This document shows positions 23,881 to 34,873 of a stretch of DNA of 64,000 nucleotides, piece by piece. The stretch comes from Bacteroidales bacterium. Its GTDB lineage: Bacteria > Bacteroidota > Bacteroidia > Bacteroidales > UBA12077. The notes beneath the pieces are model-generated. The model worked only from the letters and a program-made list of their open reading frames with translations, had not been told where the DNA came from and made no database searches. The position numbers and the translations under genes are program-made. How positions within the stretch are numbered: the first letter of the stretch is position 1; each line of letters begins with the position of its first letter. The stretch is taken from assembly GCA_003446015.1 (NCBI GenBank), contig DMBU01000124.1, forward strand, positions 1 through 64,000, given 5' to 3'.

Positions 23881-26690
23881 ATCAAAATCTTCGTGGTATA
23901 GCTATCATTTGCTGAAAATATTTGAATAAAATAAATGCCTTCAGCGGGCTTATCCAAATCAATTATTTTATCTTCTTCATAGGATTCAATAACTCCTGAT
24001 TGTTTTACAGTACCTGCAATATCAACAATTTTATAATAAACTGGATCGTCAGAATTGTTTGTTTCAATCTGAATATTAAATCTGCCGTTATTTGGGTTGG
24101 GATAAATTTTTATATTACCAGATTTATTGTCTTCAGCAATGAATTCTTCAAGGTCGCTCACAATCATGTATTTACTTTCTGAGAATGATTTACACCCAAA
24201 ATTATTCGTTACCTCTACAAAATAATCTCCATCTTCTTCAATAATATAAGTTGTATTAATAGCTCCAATTATTGGATATCCATCAAGGTACCATTGATTA
24301 CCGCTTTCAGAAGTTGAAATTAACTGATCCCCTATGTTTGTAAAACCTGGAGTTTTCGGCAAATCATAAACCACCAGAGCATCATTATCTTGTTTTATAT
24401 ACGTGTCATTCACAATTAATTGAATAGGTTTTATACCGGGAGATTTGTATTTTACCCAAAAAGGTCCTGTTCCAACGGTATCGCGTGGGATTGCAGTATT
24501 GCCAAAGTTCCAGTAAAGATCATAAGTATCATCTAATATTGTTGTAATTAGTACACTATCAGAAATACAAATTGCTTGTTTATCTGGTGAAAAATCAAGG
24601 TCAATAATTGTATTATCTTCTGTAATAGAAAGACTATCAATACTAATTCCAAAACCTCTTAATCCAATACCCTCTAGTGCAATTTGATAATTATCACTTA
24701 AGTTTGGAAGCGAGATCACTTTCTTCTCCCATTTATCGATACTTTCTTTATAGGTTCTAATGGTTTTCCATGTTAAAGAATCTTCATCTTTATATAAAAC
24801 ATTTAAATTGTGAAAATCATTGTTAAACTCTGGCATTAGCATATAAAATGAAAGTTTTACATTCGTATATGAGGATAGATCAAATTTTGGCAATACTAAT
24901 TTCGATGATTCGCTATAATCATTATAAAAATACGCATTTACAGTGCCTTCAAATGCAGTATCAATTATTCCTTCAAATCCTCCGGATTTAAATTCCCATC
25001 CAATCGTATCATTCGATCTTTCTTCATACCAGTTATCAGGAATAAAATTTTGGTCTTCGAAAGTTTCTGTAAATGGTATTGTTAATGGAGTCAAAATATT
25101 TATATATAATTCATTAGAAGGTAGTGATTCATAATCAGCAGGTAAGTTATATTTGGCTGTAACAAAGTATTTGTATAAGGTGTTTTTAAATACTAAAGTA
25201 TCATTATAGTTTGTGGCATCAGTAGAGTCAATTTTAACTGAGTTTCTGTAAATATAATAAAACTCAATAGCTGAACTATCTACAACTTCATTCCATGATA
25301 AATGTACAACTGTATCAATTAATGATACCATTAAATGTGAAGGAATGGTGTCATATGGGAGATAACCGTTTATACTAACAAGTTCTGAATTGATAGGGTC
25401 GAGCCAGGTTTTTAGTTGATAATTTGGTTGAAGAAAATCTTGCCACGAATGATATAGCTTTTGATAATAGTCGTTAAAGTTGTACGTGCAACTGGCATCA
25501 CCACCTGTCAAATCTCCAATTATTTTTCCACTCTGATCAAACAAAGGTGATCCTGAAGAGCCTCCTTCTGTTGTTCCTTCGTCCCATGCATCTATCCACC
25601 AGTGTTTGTATAAATCATATCCTTCACCATAATCACCCGTTGTTGCTCCACTATAAGATTTTGTAATTTTTTTAATATCTCCTTGTGGATGATGAATGGA
25701 AGTAACGCTTGTGGGGTCTGTAATATTCCTGTTCCAGCCGGCAAAATATGGTTTATAGCTTGCTGGAATATCTTCAGATAGTTTAAGTAAGCTGAAATCA
25801 ATGGTTTCTTGTGGCGGTGTTGCAATAATTATTGAACCTGCAACAGTTTGGTCAATTGGTCCATTTGTGTTTTCACAAGCAATGCTTTCATAGTTAAAAT
25901 AAAATTTTGCTGCAGAAGCATCAACGGAATTGTTAATACAATGATTTGCCGTTAATAAATAAGGATATCCGTCCTGGTTAGTATTGTTAATTAACGCTCC
26001 GGAACAAAGCCATCCGTTATAAGTTATTTTACATACAGAATGCTTCAATAATTGCCATAACTCATTATCATCGCAATTTATATTTACATTGCAATCTCCC
26101 GAATCGCCAAAGCCTTTTGTGCTTTTCGATAAATAATTAAAAACATTTTTGTAATCGTGAGCTACGGATGATATGTGTAGTTCTCCTTTAAAATCAGCAC
26201 TTTGAGGTTCGTGATACTCGATTACAATTTCATCGCCCATAACAGGTGCAATAGGTAATATATTATTCCATTTATTGTTTTTGTAAGTAAATGAGCCCCT
26301 TATATGCTTTTGATCGGAGCTATAAACAAATAATTTCGAACCTACTGGTAATCGGTAATGGCCGAATAAAATACTTAAAGAATACGCTCCTGCTGATTTT
26401 ATTTTTAAATACCATGTTCTGTCACCATTGGAATTTTCTTCCCAAACACCATTATGTTCCGGACTTAGGTCAACCTCAATCATTGTTGCAAATCGTAATG
26501 ATTTTAATCTGGATTTTGCATGCTGCTTATCCTCTCTTTCAAGTTTTCTTAAATTTACTTCGGGCAGAATAACAATTGGGATTTCGCTTTTTTGATTGTA
26601 AAATGCAGGAGTCCCTTTTTCAGCAATTTGTCCAAAATCCTGAAATGGAATAACGAATAGAAAGATTAAAATGATAGTAAAATATTTCAT
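23871..26690 (-). CDS. secreted trypsin-like (lysyl endopeptidase-type) protease with T9SS sorting domain
   Basis: Seen: a signal peptide starting at the ATG at 26688-26690 (MKYFTIILIFLFVIPF, cut near GQ), a pro-region, and an S1-type catalytic domain with H250 in LTANHC, D298 in TIDFSLLKL and S379 in GGSSGSPLF. A fibronectin-like stretch (about 450-540), a jelly-roll-like domain with LSFYMLMPEF, and a PKD-like part follow. The C-terminal 80 or so residues, from IYPNPNNGRFNIQI to TTKILIKK, are a type A T9SS sorting domain. The product, 939 residues, would be exported by Sec, moved out through SprA and anchored or released. An in-frame start 57 bp upstream is rejected in favour of the signal peptide and a promoter-like element at 26712. 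Confidence 0.92.
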   Translation of the reverse strand: MKYFTIILIFLFVIPFQDFGQIAEKGTPAFYNQKSEIPIVILPEVNLRKLEREDKQHAKSRLKSLRFATMIEVDLSPEHNGVWEENSNGDRTWYLKIKSAGAYSLSILFGHYRLPVGSKLFVYSSDQKHIRGSFTYKNNKWNNILPIAPVMGDEIVIEYHEPQSADFKGELHISSVAHDYKNVFNYLSKSTKGFGDSGDCNVNINCDDNELWQLLKHSVCKITYNGWLCSGALINNTNQDGYPYLLTANHCINNSVDASAAKFYFNYESIACENTNGPIDQTVAGSIIIATPPQETIDFSLLKLSEDIPASYKPYFAGWNRNITDPTSVTSIHHPQGDIKKITKSYSGATTGDYGEGYDLYKHWWIDAWDEGTTEGGSSGSPLFDQSGKIIGDLTGGDASCTYNFNDYYQKLYHSWQDFLQPNYQLKTWLDPINSELVSINGYLPYDTIPSHLMVSLIDTVVHLSWNEVVDSSAIEFYYIYRNSVKIDSTDATNYNDTLVFKNTLYKYFVTAKYNLPADYESLPSNELYINILTPLTIPFTETFEDQNFIPDNWYEERSNDTIGWEFKSGGFEGIIDTAFEGTVNAYFYNDYSESSKLVLPKFDLSSYTNVKLSFYMLMPEFNNDFHNLNVLYKDEDSLTWKTIRTYKESIDKWEKKVISLPNLSDNYQIALEGIGLRGFGISIDSLSITEDNTIIDLDFSPDKQAICISDSVLITTILDDTYDLYWNFGNTAIPRDTVGTGPFWVKYKSPGIKPIQLIVNDTYIKQDNDALVVYDLPKTPGFTNIGDQLISTSESGNQWYLDGYPIIGAINTTYIIEEDGDYFVEVTNNFGCKSFSESKYMIVSDLEEFIAEDNKSGNIKIYPNPNNGRFNIQIETNNSDDPVYYKIVDIAGTVKQSGVIESYEEDKIIDLDKPAEGIYFIQIFSANDSYTTKILIKK

Positions 26691-26711
26691 ACTGTCCCAA
26701 GAGAGTTCTAT

Positions 26712-26719
26712 CAAAAGTA
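26712..26719 (-). promoter_or_regulatory. putative -7 promoter element of protease gene
   Basis: On the minus strand TACTTTTG fits TAnnTTTG. The predicted start is about 15 bases before the ATG at 26690. Confidence 0.4.
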
Positions 26720-26794
26720 CCAAATTATTTTTAATTGAAATTATCATTTATCGAAATACAGCAAATTATTATTTATTCAAATTTTCGGATACCT

Positions 26795-26802
26795 TATTTT
26801 TG
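26795..26802 (+). promoter_or_regulatory. putative -7 promoter element of ruvA-sprA
   Basis: TATTTTTG fits TAnnTTTG, 32 bp before the ruvA ATG. No clear -33 element is seen. Confidence 0.4.
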
Positions 26803-26834
26803 TGTATTTTTAACAACTATTTTAATTTATACAT

Positions 26835-27416
26835 ATGTACGAATATTTAAAAGGGGAAATAAAAGAAATTTCACCTGCTCATATCATATTAGATAATCAG
26901 GGAATTGGCTATTTCATTAATATTTCAGTTAACACATACTCTAAATTATCAGGAAAAGAAAATTGTTTAATTTTTATTTACGAAGTAATAAGAGAAGATT
27001 CACATCAGCTTTTTGGTTTTTTTGACAAAAAAGAAAGAGATATATTTTTACTCTTAATTTCTGTTTCAGGTGTAGGGGCAAATACAGCAAGAGTAATGCT
27101 TTCATCCTTATCTCCTGACGAAATACAAAGTGCTATTTTCCTTAATAATATTGTATTATTAAAAAGCATTAAGGGCATTGGAGCAAAAACAGCAGAAAGA
27201 ATTGTTTTAGATTTACGTGATAAAGTTGGAAAATTAACAGATGGTGATCAAATTGTTGTTAACTTAGACAATACTATTAAAGGGGAAGCGTTATCTGCTT
27301 TAGTAATGTTGGGTTTCCCAAAAGCTAAAGTCGATAAAATTATTAATGAAATTCTTAAAGAGAAAAAAGACCTTACTGTTGAAGGCCTTATAAAAGAGTC
27401 TCTTAAAAGGATTTAG
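26835..27416 (+). CDS. ruvA: Holliday junction branch migration protein RuvA
   Basis: RuvA binds Holliday junctions and loads the RuvB motor during recombination and repair. Seen: the N-terminal OB domain (MYEYLKGEIKEISPAHIILDNQGIGYFI), the helix-hairpin-helix motifs in LISVSGVGANTARVML and LKSIKGIGAKTAERIVLDLRDK, and a C-terminal UBA-like domain (ALSALVMLGFPKAKVDKII). The product has 193 residues. It starts an apparent operon with sprA 17 bp downstream, an order known from many Bacteroidota. Confidence 0.96.
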   Translation: MYEYLKGEIKEISPAHIILDNQGIGYFINISVNTYSKLSGKENCLIFIYEVIREDSHQLFGFFDKKERDIFLLLISVSGVGANTARVMLSSLSPDEIQSAIFLNNIVLLKSIKGIGAKTAERIVLDLRDKVGKLTDGDQIVVNLDNTIKGEALSALVMLGFPKAKVDKIINEILKEKKDLTVEGLIKESLKRI

Positions 27417-27433
27417 AATGTTTTTGCTGGCAA

Positions 27434-30400
27434 TTGAAAAGGATATTTATATATAGGCTACTATTAATATTTTTAATTATGGTTTGTGCAAATAATGTAC
27501 AAGCTAAATTCTTATATCAATTTGATTTTCAACTAAAGGATAGTTTAAAATTTCAATTTAATGATCAGGACAATTATGGATATGACGAACCTGAAACATC
27601 TCCGCTTTATTTAGAGAGTCCTTCAAATATTAAAGATACGGTTGAATACGATCCCGCAACCAATGAATATATCATCACACAAAAAATTGGTGATCAGGAT
27701 TATCGCCCTGCAAAAAGAATGACTCTTGAAGAATATCAGGATTATCAGTTCGAACAATCTTTAAGAAATTATTGGCGCCAAAGAGCTAAAGGGGAAAGTA
27801 TGGAAGCACAATCCGGACTTTTTCCAAATTTAAGATTGGGAGGCGAAGCTTTTGATAAAATATTTGGAGATAATGCGATCAATATTGTTCCCATGGGATC
27901 AGCAGAGCTTATCTTCAAAATAAATATAAACAATAATGAAAATCCCACTATTTCGGAAAATCTAAGAAAAACAACCACATTCGATTTTGAAGAAAAAATC
28001 ATGATGAATGTGACCGGAAATATCGGCGACAAAATTAAACTAGGCGTAAATTATAATACAGAGGCAACATTTGATTTCGAAAATCAAACAAAACTTGAAT
28101 ATATAGGTAAAGAAGACGAAATTGTAAAGAGAGTCGAAGCTGGTAATGTAACTCTTCCTTTACCAGGATCTTTAATTACTGGTAGCCAAAGCTTGTTTGG
28201 TATTAAAACCGAATTCCAGTTTGGGAAATTAACTGTAACAAGTGTTTTTTCACAGCAAAAAGGAGAAACTAAGGTAATTGAGGTAAAAGGTGGAGCACAA
28301 ACCCAACAATTTGAAATACAAGCCGACCAATATGATGCAAACCGCCACTTTTTTCTTGCACAGTATTTTAGAGAATTATATAATGATGCCCTAAAGGAAT
28401 TACCCATTATTAAATCGCCCGTTACGATTACTAAAATTGAAGTTTGGGTAACCAATAAAGTTAACAATAACGAAGAAAACAGAAATATCCTTGCTTTGCT
28501 TGATTTAGGCGAAAGTGATTCTAGCATCTTTGCGGATGATGTTATTGATCCTCTAACGAACAGGCCATATCCCGACAATGGAATAAATAATTTATATGGT
28601 AATGTTTTAAATTTTAACAGAGATCGCGATTTTAATGTTATTGGAAATGAACTTGAATCTAATTGGGGAAGCTCCAATTTTAAATCTGGCCAGGATTATG
28701 AAAAAATCGGAAGTGCCCGAAAGTTAAAATCAAACGAATATCAGCTTAATGAACGTTTAGGTTATATATCACTAAATAGCGCATTAAATGCAGATGAAAT
28801 TTTAGCTGTAGCTTATGAACTTGATGTTGGGGGAACCCGTTATCAGGTTGGGGATTTCTCTACTGATGGAATAGATGCAGGTACAGATGCTGAGAAGAGT
28901 CCTTATTTAATGGCGAAATTATTAAAAGGAACGAACCTTACTCCAAGTATCCCAACCTGGGATTTGATGATGAAAAACATCTATGCGATTGGCGCTTATC
29001 AGGTAAATAGTCAGGATTTTATTTTAAATGTTTTATATCAGGATGATAAAACGGGAAATGCTTTAAATTATATTCCCGAAGGGAAAATAAATAAACAAAT
29101 ACTATTAAAAGTTTTAAACCTCGATAATCTGAATTCGCAATTAGATGCTACGCCCGACGGACGATTTGATTTTATTGAAGATATTACGATTAATGCATCA
29201 AATGGTCGAATAATCTTCCCGGTTTTAGAGCCTTTTGGCAGTTATTTAAAGGATCAATTTGATAACAATACAATAGCAGACAAATATATTTTCCAGGAAC
29301 TTTACGATACCACATTAACCTATGCCCGATTAGTTGCCGAAAAAAATAAATTTAAGCTTAAGGGTGAATACAAATCAGCTTCCAGTTCAGAAATTACACT
29401 GAATGCAATTAATATTCCTCAGGGTTCAGTAAAAGTAATGGCCGGTGGACAGCAACTAGTAGAAAATCAGGATTATACAGTTGATTATAACTTAGGGAGG
29501 GTAAGAATTATTAATCAAGGCTTACTGGAATCTGGCACTCCTCTTCAAATATCTTTAGAAAGTCAAGCCTTATATAGTATTCAAACAAAAACATTACTTG
29601 GTACTCATTTAAATTATCAGGTTTCAGATAATTTTAATATTGGTGCTACCGTAATGAATTTAACGGAAAGACCCCTAACTCAAAAGGTTTCAATTGGTGA
29701 AGAACCTATTTCAAACACCATTTGGGGATTAAACACTTCTTATAGAACTGAATCTCAATTTATAACTTCCTTAGTTGATAAATTGCCATTTTTAGAAACC
29801 AAAGAGAAATCATCAATTTTAGTCGATGCGGAATTTGCACAACTTATACCGGGCCATTCAAGTGCAATTGGAGCTGAAGGAAATGCTTATATAGATGATT
29901 TCGAAGGAAGTGAAACCTCCATGGATATGAAAAGTTATAATGCCTGGGTAATTGCAAGTACACCTCAGGGTCAAAGTGATTTATTTCCAGAAGCGGTGAG
30001 CGCAGATAATCTTGTTTATGGTTATAACAGAGCAAAAATTGCCTGGTATAAGATCGATCCTTTATTTTTACGTAATAATTCCTTAACACCAGGACACATA
30101 AAAAGTGATGCAGAACAGCAATCGAATCACTTTGTACGTGAAATTTACGAAGATGAAATATTTCCGAATAAACAATCAGAAACTACGGTCCCAAATGCTT
30201 TACAAGTGCTAAATGTAGCATACTACCCAACGGAAATAGGACCATATAATTACGTGGTAAAAGATACATTACCTCTTGCTTTAGGTTTAGATGAAAATGG
30301 AGAATTAAAAAATCCTGAAACGCGCTGGGCTGGTATTATGCGTGAAATACCAACAAGCGATTTTGAATCAGCAAATGTTGAATACATTGAGTTTTGGTTA

Positions 30401-33400
30401 ATGGATCCTTTCGTTTATGACTCAACAAGAACTGGGGGTAATTTATATTTTAACCTGGGTAATGTTTCGGAAGATATTCTTAGAGATTCCCGAAAATCAT
30501 TTGAAGACGGACTTCCTAATACTGATATTATAGAAGATGTTGATACTACAGCATGGGGGAGGATCCCCGGCAATGATTATTCTGTTGGAGCTTTCGATAA
30601 TCCAAATACATTGCAGGATATTGGTTTGGATGGACTTGGAAATGCTGATGAAGAAACCTTTTTTAATGATTATCTTGATGATATTGAAAATTTAATTACA
30701 AATCCAGAAATCGTTGATCACTTTAGAAACGACCCTTCCAAAGATAATTTTCATTATTACAGGGGTGATGATTACGATGCGCTGCAATTAAGTATTCTTG
30801 GCCGATATAAACAATATAACGGAATGGAAGGAAACTCATCGGGTTCTAATGCAACTTTATCTACAAAAATTCCGGATTCTGAAGATATAAATAGAGATAA
30901 AACCTTAAGTGAAACTGAAAGTTATTTCCAGTATAAAGTAGAACTTGACCCCAACAAAATGGAAGTTGGCCAAAACTATATTGTGGATAGAGTTTCAGGA
31001 TATGATGTTGACCTTCCAAATGGAGAACAAAATGTAAAAATTAACTGGTATCAATTTAGAATTCCAGTTCGTCAACCTGACCAAACTATTGGGGCAATAC
31101 AGGATTTTACTTCTATTCGTTTTATGCGTATGTTCTTGAATGAATTTGAGGATAGTATAATATTACGTTTTGCTAAACTTGAATTAGTGCGCAGTGAATG
31201 GCGTAAATACGATATTTCCTTAATGGAGGGTCACGAAGGACTCTCAACTCCTGAAAATTCAAATGGAACTTTCGAAATATCATCAGTGAATATCGAAGAA
31301 AATGATAATTACGCTTTGCCTCCGGGAGTCGATAGGGTAATAGACCCAACCAATCCACAACTCCGACAGCTAAATGAACAATCCATGGTACTTAAAGTAA
31401 AGGATCTTGACGATGGAGATGCACGTGCTGCATATAAAACGATAAATCTTGATTTAAGGCAATATGAGAAACTGAAAATGTATGTTCATGCTGAAGGTCT
31501 TGAAAACGAAATTTTAAATGATGAAGATTTAAGGGTTTTTATCCGTTTAGGAACCGATTATAACGGCAATTATTATGAGTATGAAATGCCAATGAAGGTA
31601 ACTCCTCCAGGTAATTACAATGAATTTAGCAGGGAAGAAATTTGGCCTGAAGATAACAATATTGAAATTATTCTGGACGATCTTGTTGATGTTAAACAAG
31701 CCAGAAATGAAGAACTCCAGCAAGCAAACACTGTGTTTACTTATAATTCTGTTTATTCTTTATATAAAGACAAAACAAGAATCTCTGTCAGGGGAAATCC
31801 GAATTTGAGTAATGTTGTAACCATAATGATTGGTGTTCGAAATCCTAGTAAACAAAACAACACAGTTTCTAATGATGATGGTATGCCAAAGTCAGGTGAA
31901 ATTTGGGTAAATGAATTACGATTAACCAACTTTAAAGAAGATGGAGGATGGGCAGCCAGAGCGCGAGTTTCGACAAAGCTTGCCGATCTTGGAACCTTGA
32001 ATGTATCGGGTAGTGTTAGTACTCCGGGCTTTGGAAGCATTGAAAAATCAGTTTCGGAAAGAAGCACCGAAGAAATTATTGAGTATGATGTGTCAACAAA
32101 CCTTGATTTAGGTAAGTTCTTCCCTGAAAAAGCAAAGGTAAGTATTCCTGTGTATGCAGGATATTCTGAATCGTTTATCAACCCTGAATACAATCCTTTA
32201 GATCCAGATGTGACGTTAAAAGATGCTCTTCAGAAAGCGGATACGAAAGAGGAAAGAGATTCAATTAAAAATGCTGCTCAGGATTACACCCAACGTAAAA
32301 GCATTAATTTTACAAATGTAAAAATTAATAAATCAAGTGAGAAACCACAATTTTACGATGTGTCGAATTTTTCAGTAAGCTATTCATATAATGAAACCTT
32401 TGCCCGTGATGTAAATACAGAGTATGATGTACTTAAAAATTACCGCGGTGCATTAAATTACATTTATAATACACGACCTAAAATTGTTGCTCCTTTCAGA
32501 AAATCTGGTGGGATACTTAATACAAAGGCCTTAGCTATTATTAAAGATTTCAACTTTTATTATATGCCAACAAGCTTTTCTTTTAGAACCGATGTTTTTA
32601 GAAAATACCAGGCAAATAAAACCAGAAATATTTATGATGCCAATAACATTATTGAACCAACATATAACAAAGAGTTTAATTGGAACAGGTATTATGATTT
32701 AAAGTGGGATCTTTCAAGATCATTAAAACTTGACTTCTCGGCAACGAATATTGCACGTATTGATGAACCTTATGGAGAAGTAGACAGGCATAATAAAGAT
32801 TCTTATCAGGAATGGAAAGATTCTATTTGGGAAAATATTTGGAATTTTGGCCGAAATACACAATACAATCATAATTTAAATGTTACCTACAGGGTTCCAA
32901 TTAATAAAATTCCACTTTTAGACTGGACCAACTTAACAGCCCGCTACAATGCAACTTATAACTGGGAAGCAGGGCCGTTGTTAAGTCCCGACAGTGAATA
33001 TGATCTGGGTAATTCCATTCGCAATTCCAATACCATTCAGTTTAATGCACAGGGTAATATGCTTAATTTGTATAATAAACTGGGTTTTTTAAAGCGGATT
33101 AACCAGAAATATAGCAAACCTAAATCGCAACGAAAAAAGACCGAATACGAAAACGTAAGTTACCAGGCCGATAATGTTTGGTTTAGAGAAGGCCGTTCAC
33201 GATCGATTTATCATGAGTTAAATACTGAGGAAATTACCAACGTTAAAGTTACCGATGCCGAAGGTAACGAGGTTAAAGGAGAATGGAATGTTTCAACAAA
33301 ACGAAAAATTACATTTAAATCTGAAAAAGACGTAGATAATACGATCATTCTGGTAGAAGGGAAAATTGAGAAAAAAGAAAACCCATTGGTTTTTGTGGCA

Positions 33401-34795
33401 GAAAATACAGCTCTGTTAATTATGTCGATTAAAAATGTTTCTGCTTCATATACCATCACTCAGGGGTCGAGTTTAGCAGGTTATAAACCTTCCTCTAGTA
33501 TATTAGGGATGGATCAGGATTTTATTGATCCTAATGGACAACATAGTAAGTTTGAAGCTCCGGGATGGCCATTTGTGTTAGGATGGCAGGACGATAATTT
33601 TGCTGAAAAAGTCATTACAAATCAATGGTACACGGAAGATAGCACATTAAATACTCCATATTTAATGACCCAGAATGAAAACCTGAATTTCAGAGTTTCT
33701 CTTGAGCCCGTTCGGGGTTTAAAAATTGACTTAACGGCGAACAGAACCATCTCTGAAAATAATAGCCGCTATTATACTAATCAATCAACAGATCCTTATT
33801 CTCAACAAATAAGTGGAAATTTCTCAATGACCTATATTACCATTGGATCTGCATTTGAGGGAGGTTCAAAGGATAATAATTACTATTCGAAAGCCTTCGA
33901 GGATTTTAAAGTTTATCGACTTGAAATCTCACAACGATTAGGAGATGAAAGATCAGGTACAAACTCGCATGATTTTGAACCAGAATATGCCGAAGGTTAT
34001 GGAAGCTTATCGCAAGAAGTAATGGGACCCGCATTTCTGGCATCTTATGGTTCGTGGTACGATGAAAGTAATATTCCGTTGGATATGTTTCAGAAAATTC
34101 CATTACCAAACTGGAGCATTCGATATGATGGTTTAAAAGATATTTCATTCATGAAAAAGATTTTTAAATCAGTGAACCTAAGTCATGCATATCGGTCGTC
34201 ATACAATATTGGCTCATACATTAATAATACAGATTTCTCATTTGGTGTAGGGAACCCTGCAATTAAGGATGAAACAGGGAATTATATTCCACAATACGAA
34301 TATAATAGTGTTTCGATTAATGAACAGTTCAGTCCACTGATTAATGTTGATATGACCTTCATTAATAACTTAACCGCCCGTTTCGAATTGAAAAACAGCA
34401 GAACCGTAACATTGAGTTATTCCAATAATCAAATTACAGAAGTTTTTACCGACGAAATGGGCTTTAGTATTGGATATCGCTTTGATGATTTTAATTTGAT
34501 TTTCAATTTTGGAGATGGACAGGAGAATTTTAAAAGCGATTTAAATATTCGTGCCAATTTAAAAATACGCGACAATAAAACAATTCTTCGAAAAATAGTT
34601 GAAGATGATGAAATTCCTTCTGCCGATCAAAAAGTTACGATTATAGGTATTTCGGCAGATTATTTATTAAGTAATCGATTAACACTACGATTGTTCTACG
34701 ATCAAAATATTTCTGATCCTTTAGTTGGAACAAACCCTTACCGAATTTCAAATACCGATGTTGGTTTTAGTCTAAGATTTACTTTAACTGAATAG
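27434..34795 (+). CDS. sprA: SprA, T9SS outer-membrane translocon
   Basis: SprA is the giant outer-membrane barrel through which T9SS cargo leaves the periplasm. Seen: 2453 residues, a signal peptide (MKRIFIYRLLLIFLIMVCANNVQA) and the family stretches FDFEEKIMMNVTGNIGDKIKLGVNYNTEATFDFENQTKLEY, LPGSLITGSQSLFGIKTEFQFGKL and AEFAQLIPGHSSAIG. The barrel-like, aromatic-rich sequence runs to the end (DVGFSLRFTLTE). Known relatives form a 36-strand barrel. The start codon is TTG at 27434: no nearby in-frame ATG precedes the signal peptide. Alternative ATG at 27479 would cut it off. It follows ruvA and precedes gcvH. The protease at 23871 is likely one of its substrates. Confidence 0.95.
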   Translation: MKRIFIYRLLLIFLIMVCANNVQAKFLYQFDFQLKDSLKFQFNDQDNYGYDEPETSPLYLESPSNIKDTVEYDPATNEYIITQKIGDQDYRPAKRMTLEEYQDYQFEQSLRNYWRQRAKGESMEAQSGLFPNLRLGGEAFDKIFGDNAINIVPMGSAELIFKININNNENPTISENLRKTTTFDFEEKIMMNVTGNIGDKIKLGVNYNTEATFDFENQTKLEYIGKEDEIVKRVEAGNVTLPLPGSLITGSQSLFGIKTEFQFGKLTVTSVFSQQKGETKVIEVKGGAQTQQFEIQADQYDANRHFFLAQYFRELYNDALKELPIIKSPVTITKIEVWVTNKVNNNEENRNILALLDLGESDSSIFADDVIDPLTNRPYPDNGINNLYGNVLNFNRDRDFNVIGNELESNWGSSNFKSGQDYEKIGSARKLKSNEYQLNERLGYISLNSALNADEILAVAYELDVGGTRYQVGDFSTDGIDAGTDAEKSPYLMAKLLKGTNLTPSIPTWDLMMKNIYAIGAYQVNSQDFILNVLYQDDKTGNALNYIPEGKINKQILLKVLNLDNLNSQLDATPDGRFDFIEDITINASNGRIIFPVLEPFGSYLKDQFDNNTIADKYIFQELYDTTLTYARLVAEKNKFKLKGEYKSASSSEITLNAINIPQGSVKVMAGGQQLVENQDYTVDYNLGRVRIINQGLLESGTPLQISLESQALYSIQTKTLLGTHLNYQVSDNFNIGATVMNLTERPLTQKVSIGEEPISNTIWGLNTSYRTESQFITSLVDKLPFLETKEKSSILVDAEFAQLIPGHSSAIGAEGNAYIDDFEGSETSMDMKSYNAWVIASTPQGQSDLFPEAVSADNLVYGYNRAKIAWYKIDPLFLRNNSLTPGHIKSDAEQQSNHFVREIYEDEIFPNKQSETTVPNALQVLNVAYYPTEIGPYNYVVKDTLPLALGLDENGELKNPETRWAGIMREIPTSDFESANVEYIEFWLMDPFVYDSTRTGGNLYFNLGNVSEDILRDSRKSFEDGLPNTDIIEDVDTTAWGRIPGNDYSVGAFDNPNTLQDIGLDGLGNADEETFFNDYLDDIENLITNPEIVDHFRNDPSKDNFHYYRGDDYDALQLSILGRYKQYNGMEGNSSGSNATLSTKIPDSEDINRDKTLSETESYFQYKVELDPNKMEVGQNYIVDRVSGYDVDLPNGEQNVKINWYQFRIPVRQPDQTIGAIQDFTSIRFMRMFLNEFEDSIILRFAKLELVRSEWRKYDISLMEGHEGLSTPENSNGTFEISSVNIEENDNYALPPGVDRVIDPTNPQLRQLNEQSMVLKVKDLDDGDARAAYKTINLDLRQYEKLKMYVHAEGLENEILNDEDLRVFIRLGTDYNGNYYEYEMPMKVTPPGNYNEFSREEIWPEDNNIEIILDDLVDVKQARNEELQQANTVFTYNSVYSLYKDKTRISVRGNPNLSNVVTIMIGVRNPSKQNNTVSNDDGMPKSGEIWVNELRLTNFKEDGGWAARARVSTKLADLGTLNVSGSVSTPGFGSIEKSVSERSTEEIIEYDVSTNLDLGKFFPEKAKVSIPVYAGYSESFINPEYNPLDPDVTLKDALQKADTKEERDSIKNAAQDYTQRKSINFTNVKINKSSEKPQFYDVSNFSVSYSYNETFARDVNTEYDVLKNYRGALNYIYNTRPKIVAPFRKSGGILNTKALAIIKDFNFYYMPTSFSFRTDVFRKYQANKTRNIYDANNIIEPTYNKEFNWNRYYDLKWDLSRSLKLDFSATNIARIDEPYGEVDRHNKDSYQEWKDSIWENIWNFGRNTQYNHNLNVTYRVPINKIPLLDWTNLTARYNATYNWEAGPLLSPDSEYDLGNSIRNSNTIQFNAQGNMLNLYNKLGFLKRINQKYSKPKSQRKKTEYENVSYQADNVWFREGRSRSIYHELNTEEITNVKVTDAEGNEVKGEWNVSTKRKITFKSEKDVDNTIILVEGKIEKKENPLVFVAENTALLIMSIKNVSASYTITQGSSLAGYKPSSSILGMDQDFIDPNGQHSKFEAPGWPFVLGWQDDNFAEKVITNQWYTEDSTLNTPYLMTQNENLNFRVSLEPVRGLKIDLTANRTISENNSRYYTNQSTDPYSQQISGNFSMTYITIGSAFEGGSKDNNYYSKAFEDFKVYRLEISQRLGDERSGTNSHDFEPEYAEGYGSLSQEVMGPAFLASYGSWYDESNIPLDMFQKIPLPNWSIRYDGLKDISFMKKIFKSVNLSHAYRSSYNIGSYINNTDFSFGVGNPAIKDETGNYIPQYEYNSVSINEQFSPLINVDMTFINNLTARFELKNSRTVTLSYSNNQITEVFTDEMGFSIGYRFDDFNLIFNFGDGQENFKSDLNIRANLKIRDNKTILRKIVEDDEIPSADQKVTIIGISADYLLSNRLTLRLFYDQNISDPLVGTNPYRISNTDVGFSLRFTLTE

Positions 34796-34814
34796 TATTT
34801 TAATAAATTTTGTT

Positions 34815-34822
34815 TAATTTTG
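34815..34822 (+). promoter_or_regulatory. putative -7 promoter element of gcvH
   Basis: TAATTTTG fits TAnnTTTG, 52 bp before the gcvH ATG. It suggests that gcvH can be transcribed apart from sprA. Confidence 0.4.
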
Positions 34823-34873
34823 ACTTGAAATTTAAATTACAATCAACGTTTATCTAATCAAAATAAAAATATT

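Noticed and set aside
28084..28677. 197-codon open frame antisense to sprA
   Set aside because: It lies fully inside sprA, is rich in Ser/Leu/Phe as expected of a reverse-frame shadow and has no motif.
31753..32193. 146-codon open frame antisense to sprA
   Set aside because: Shadow of sprA codon use; no domain or separate promoter.
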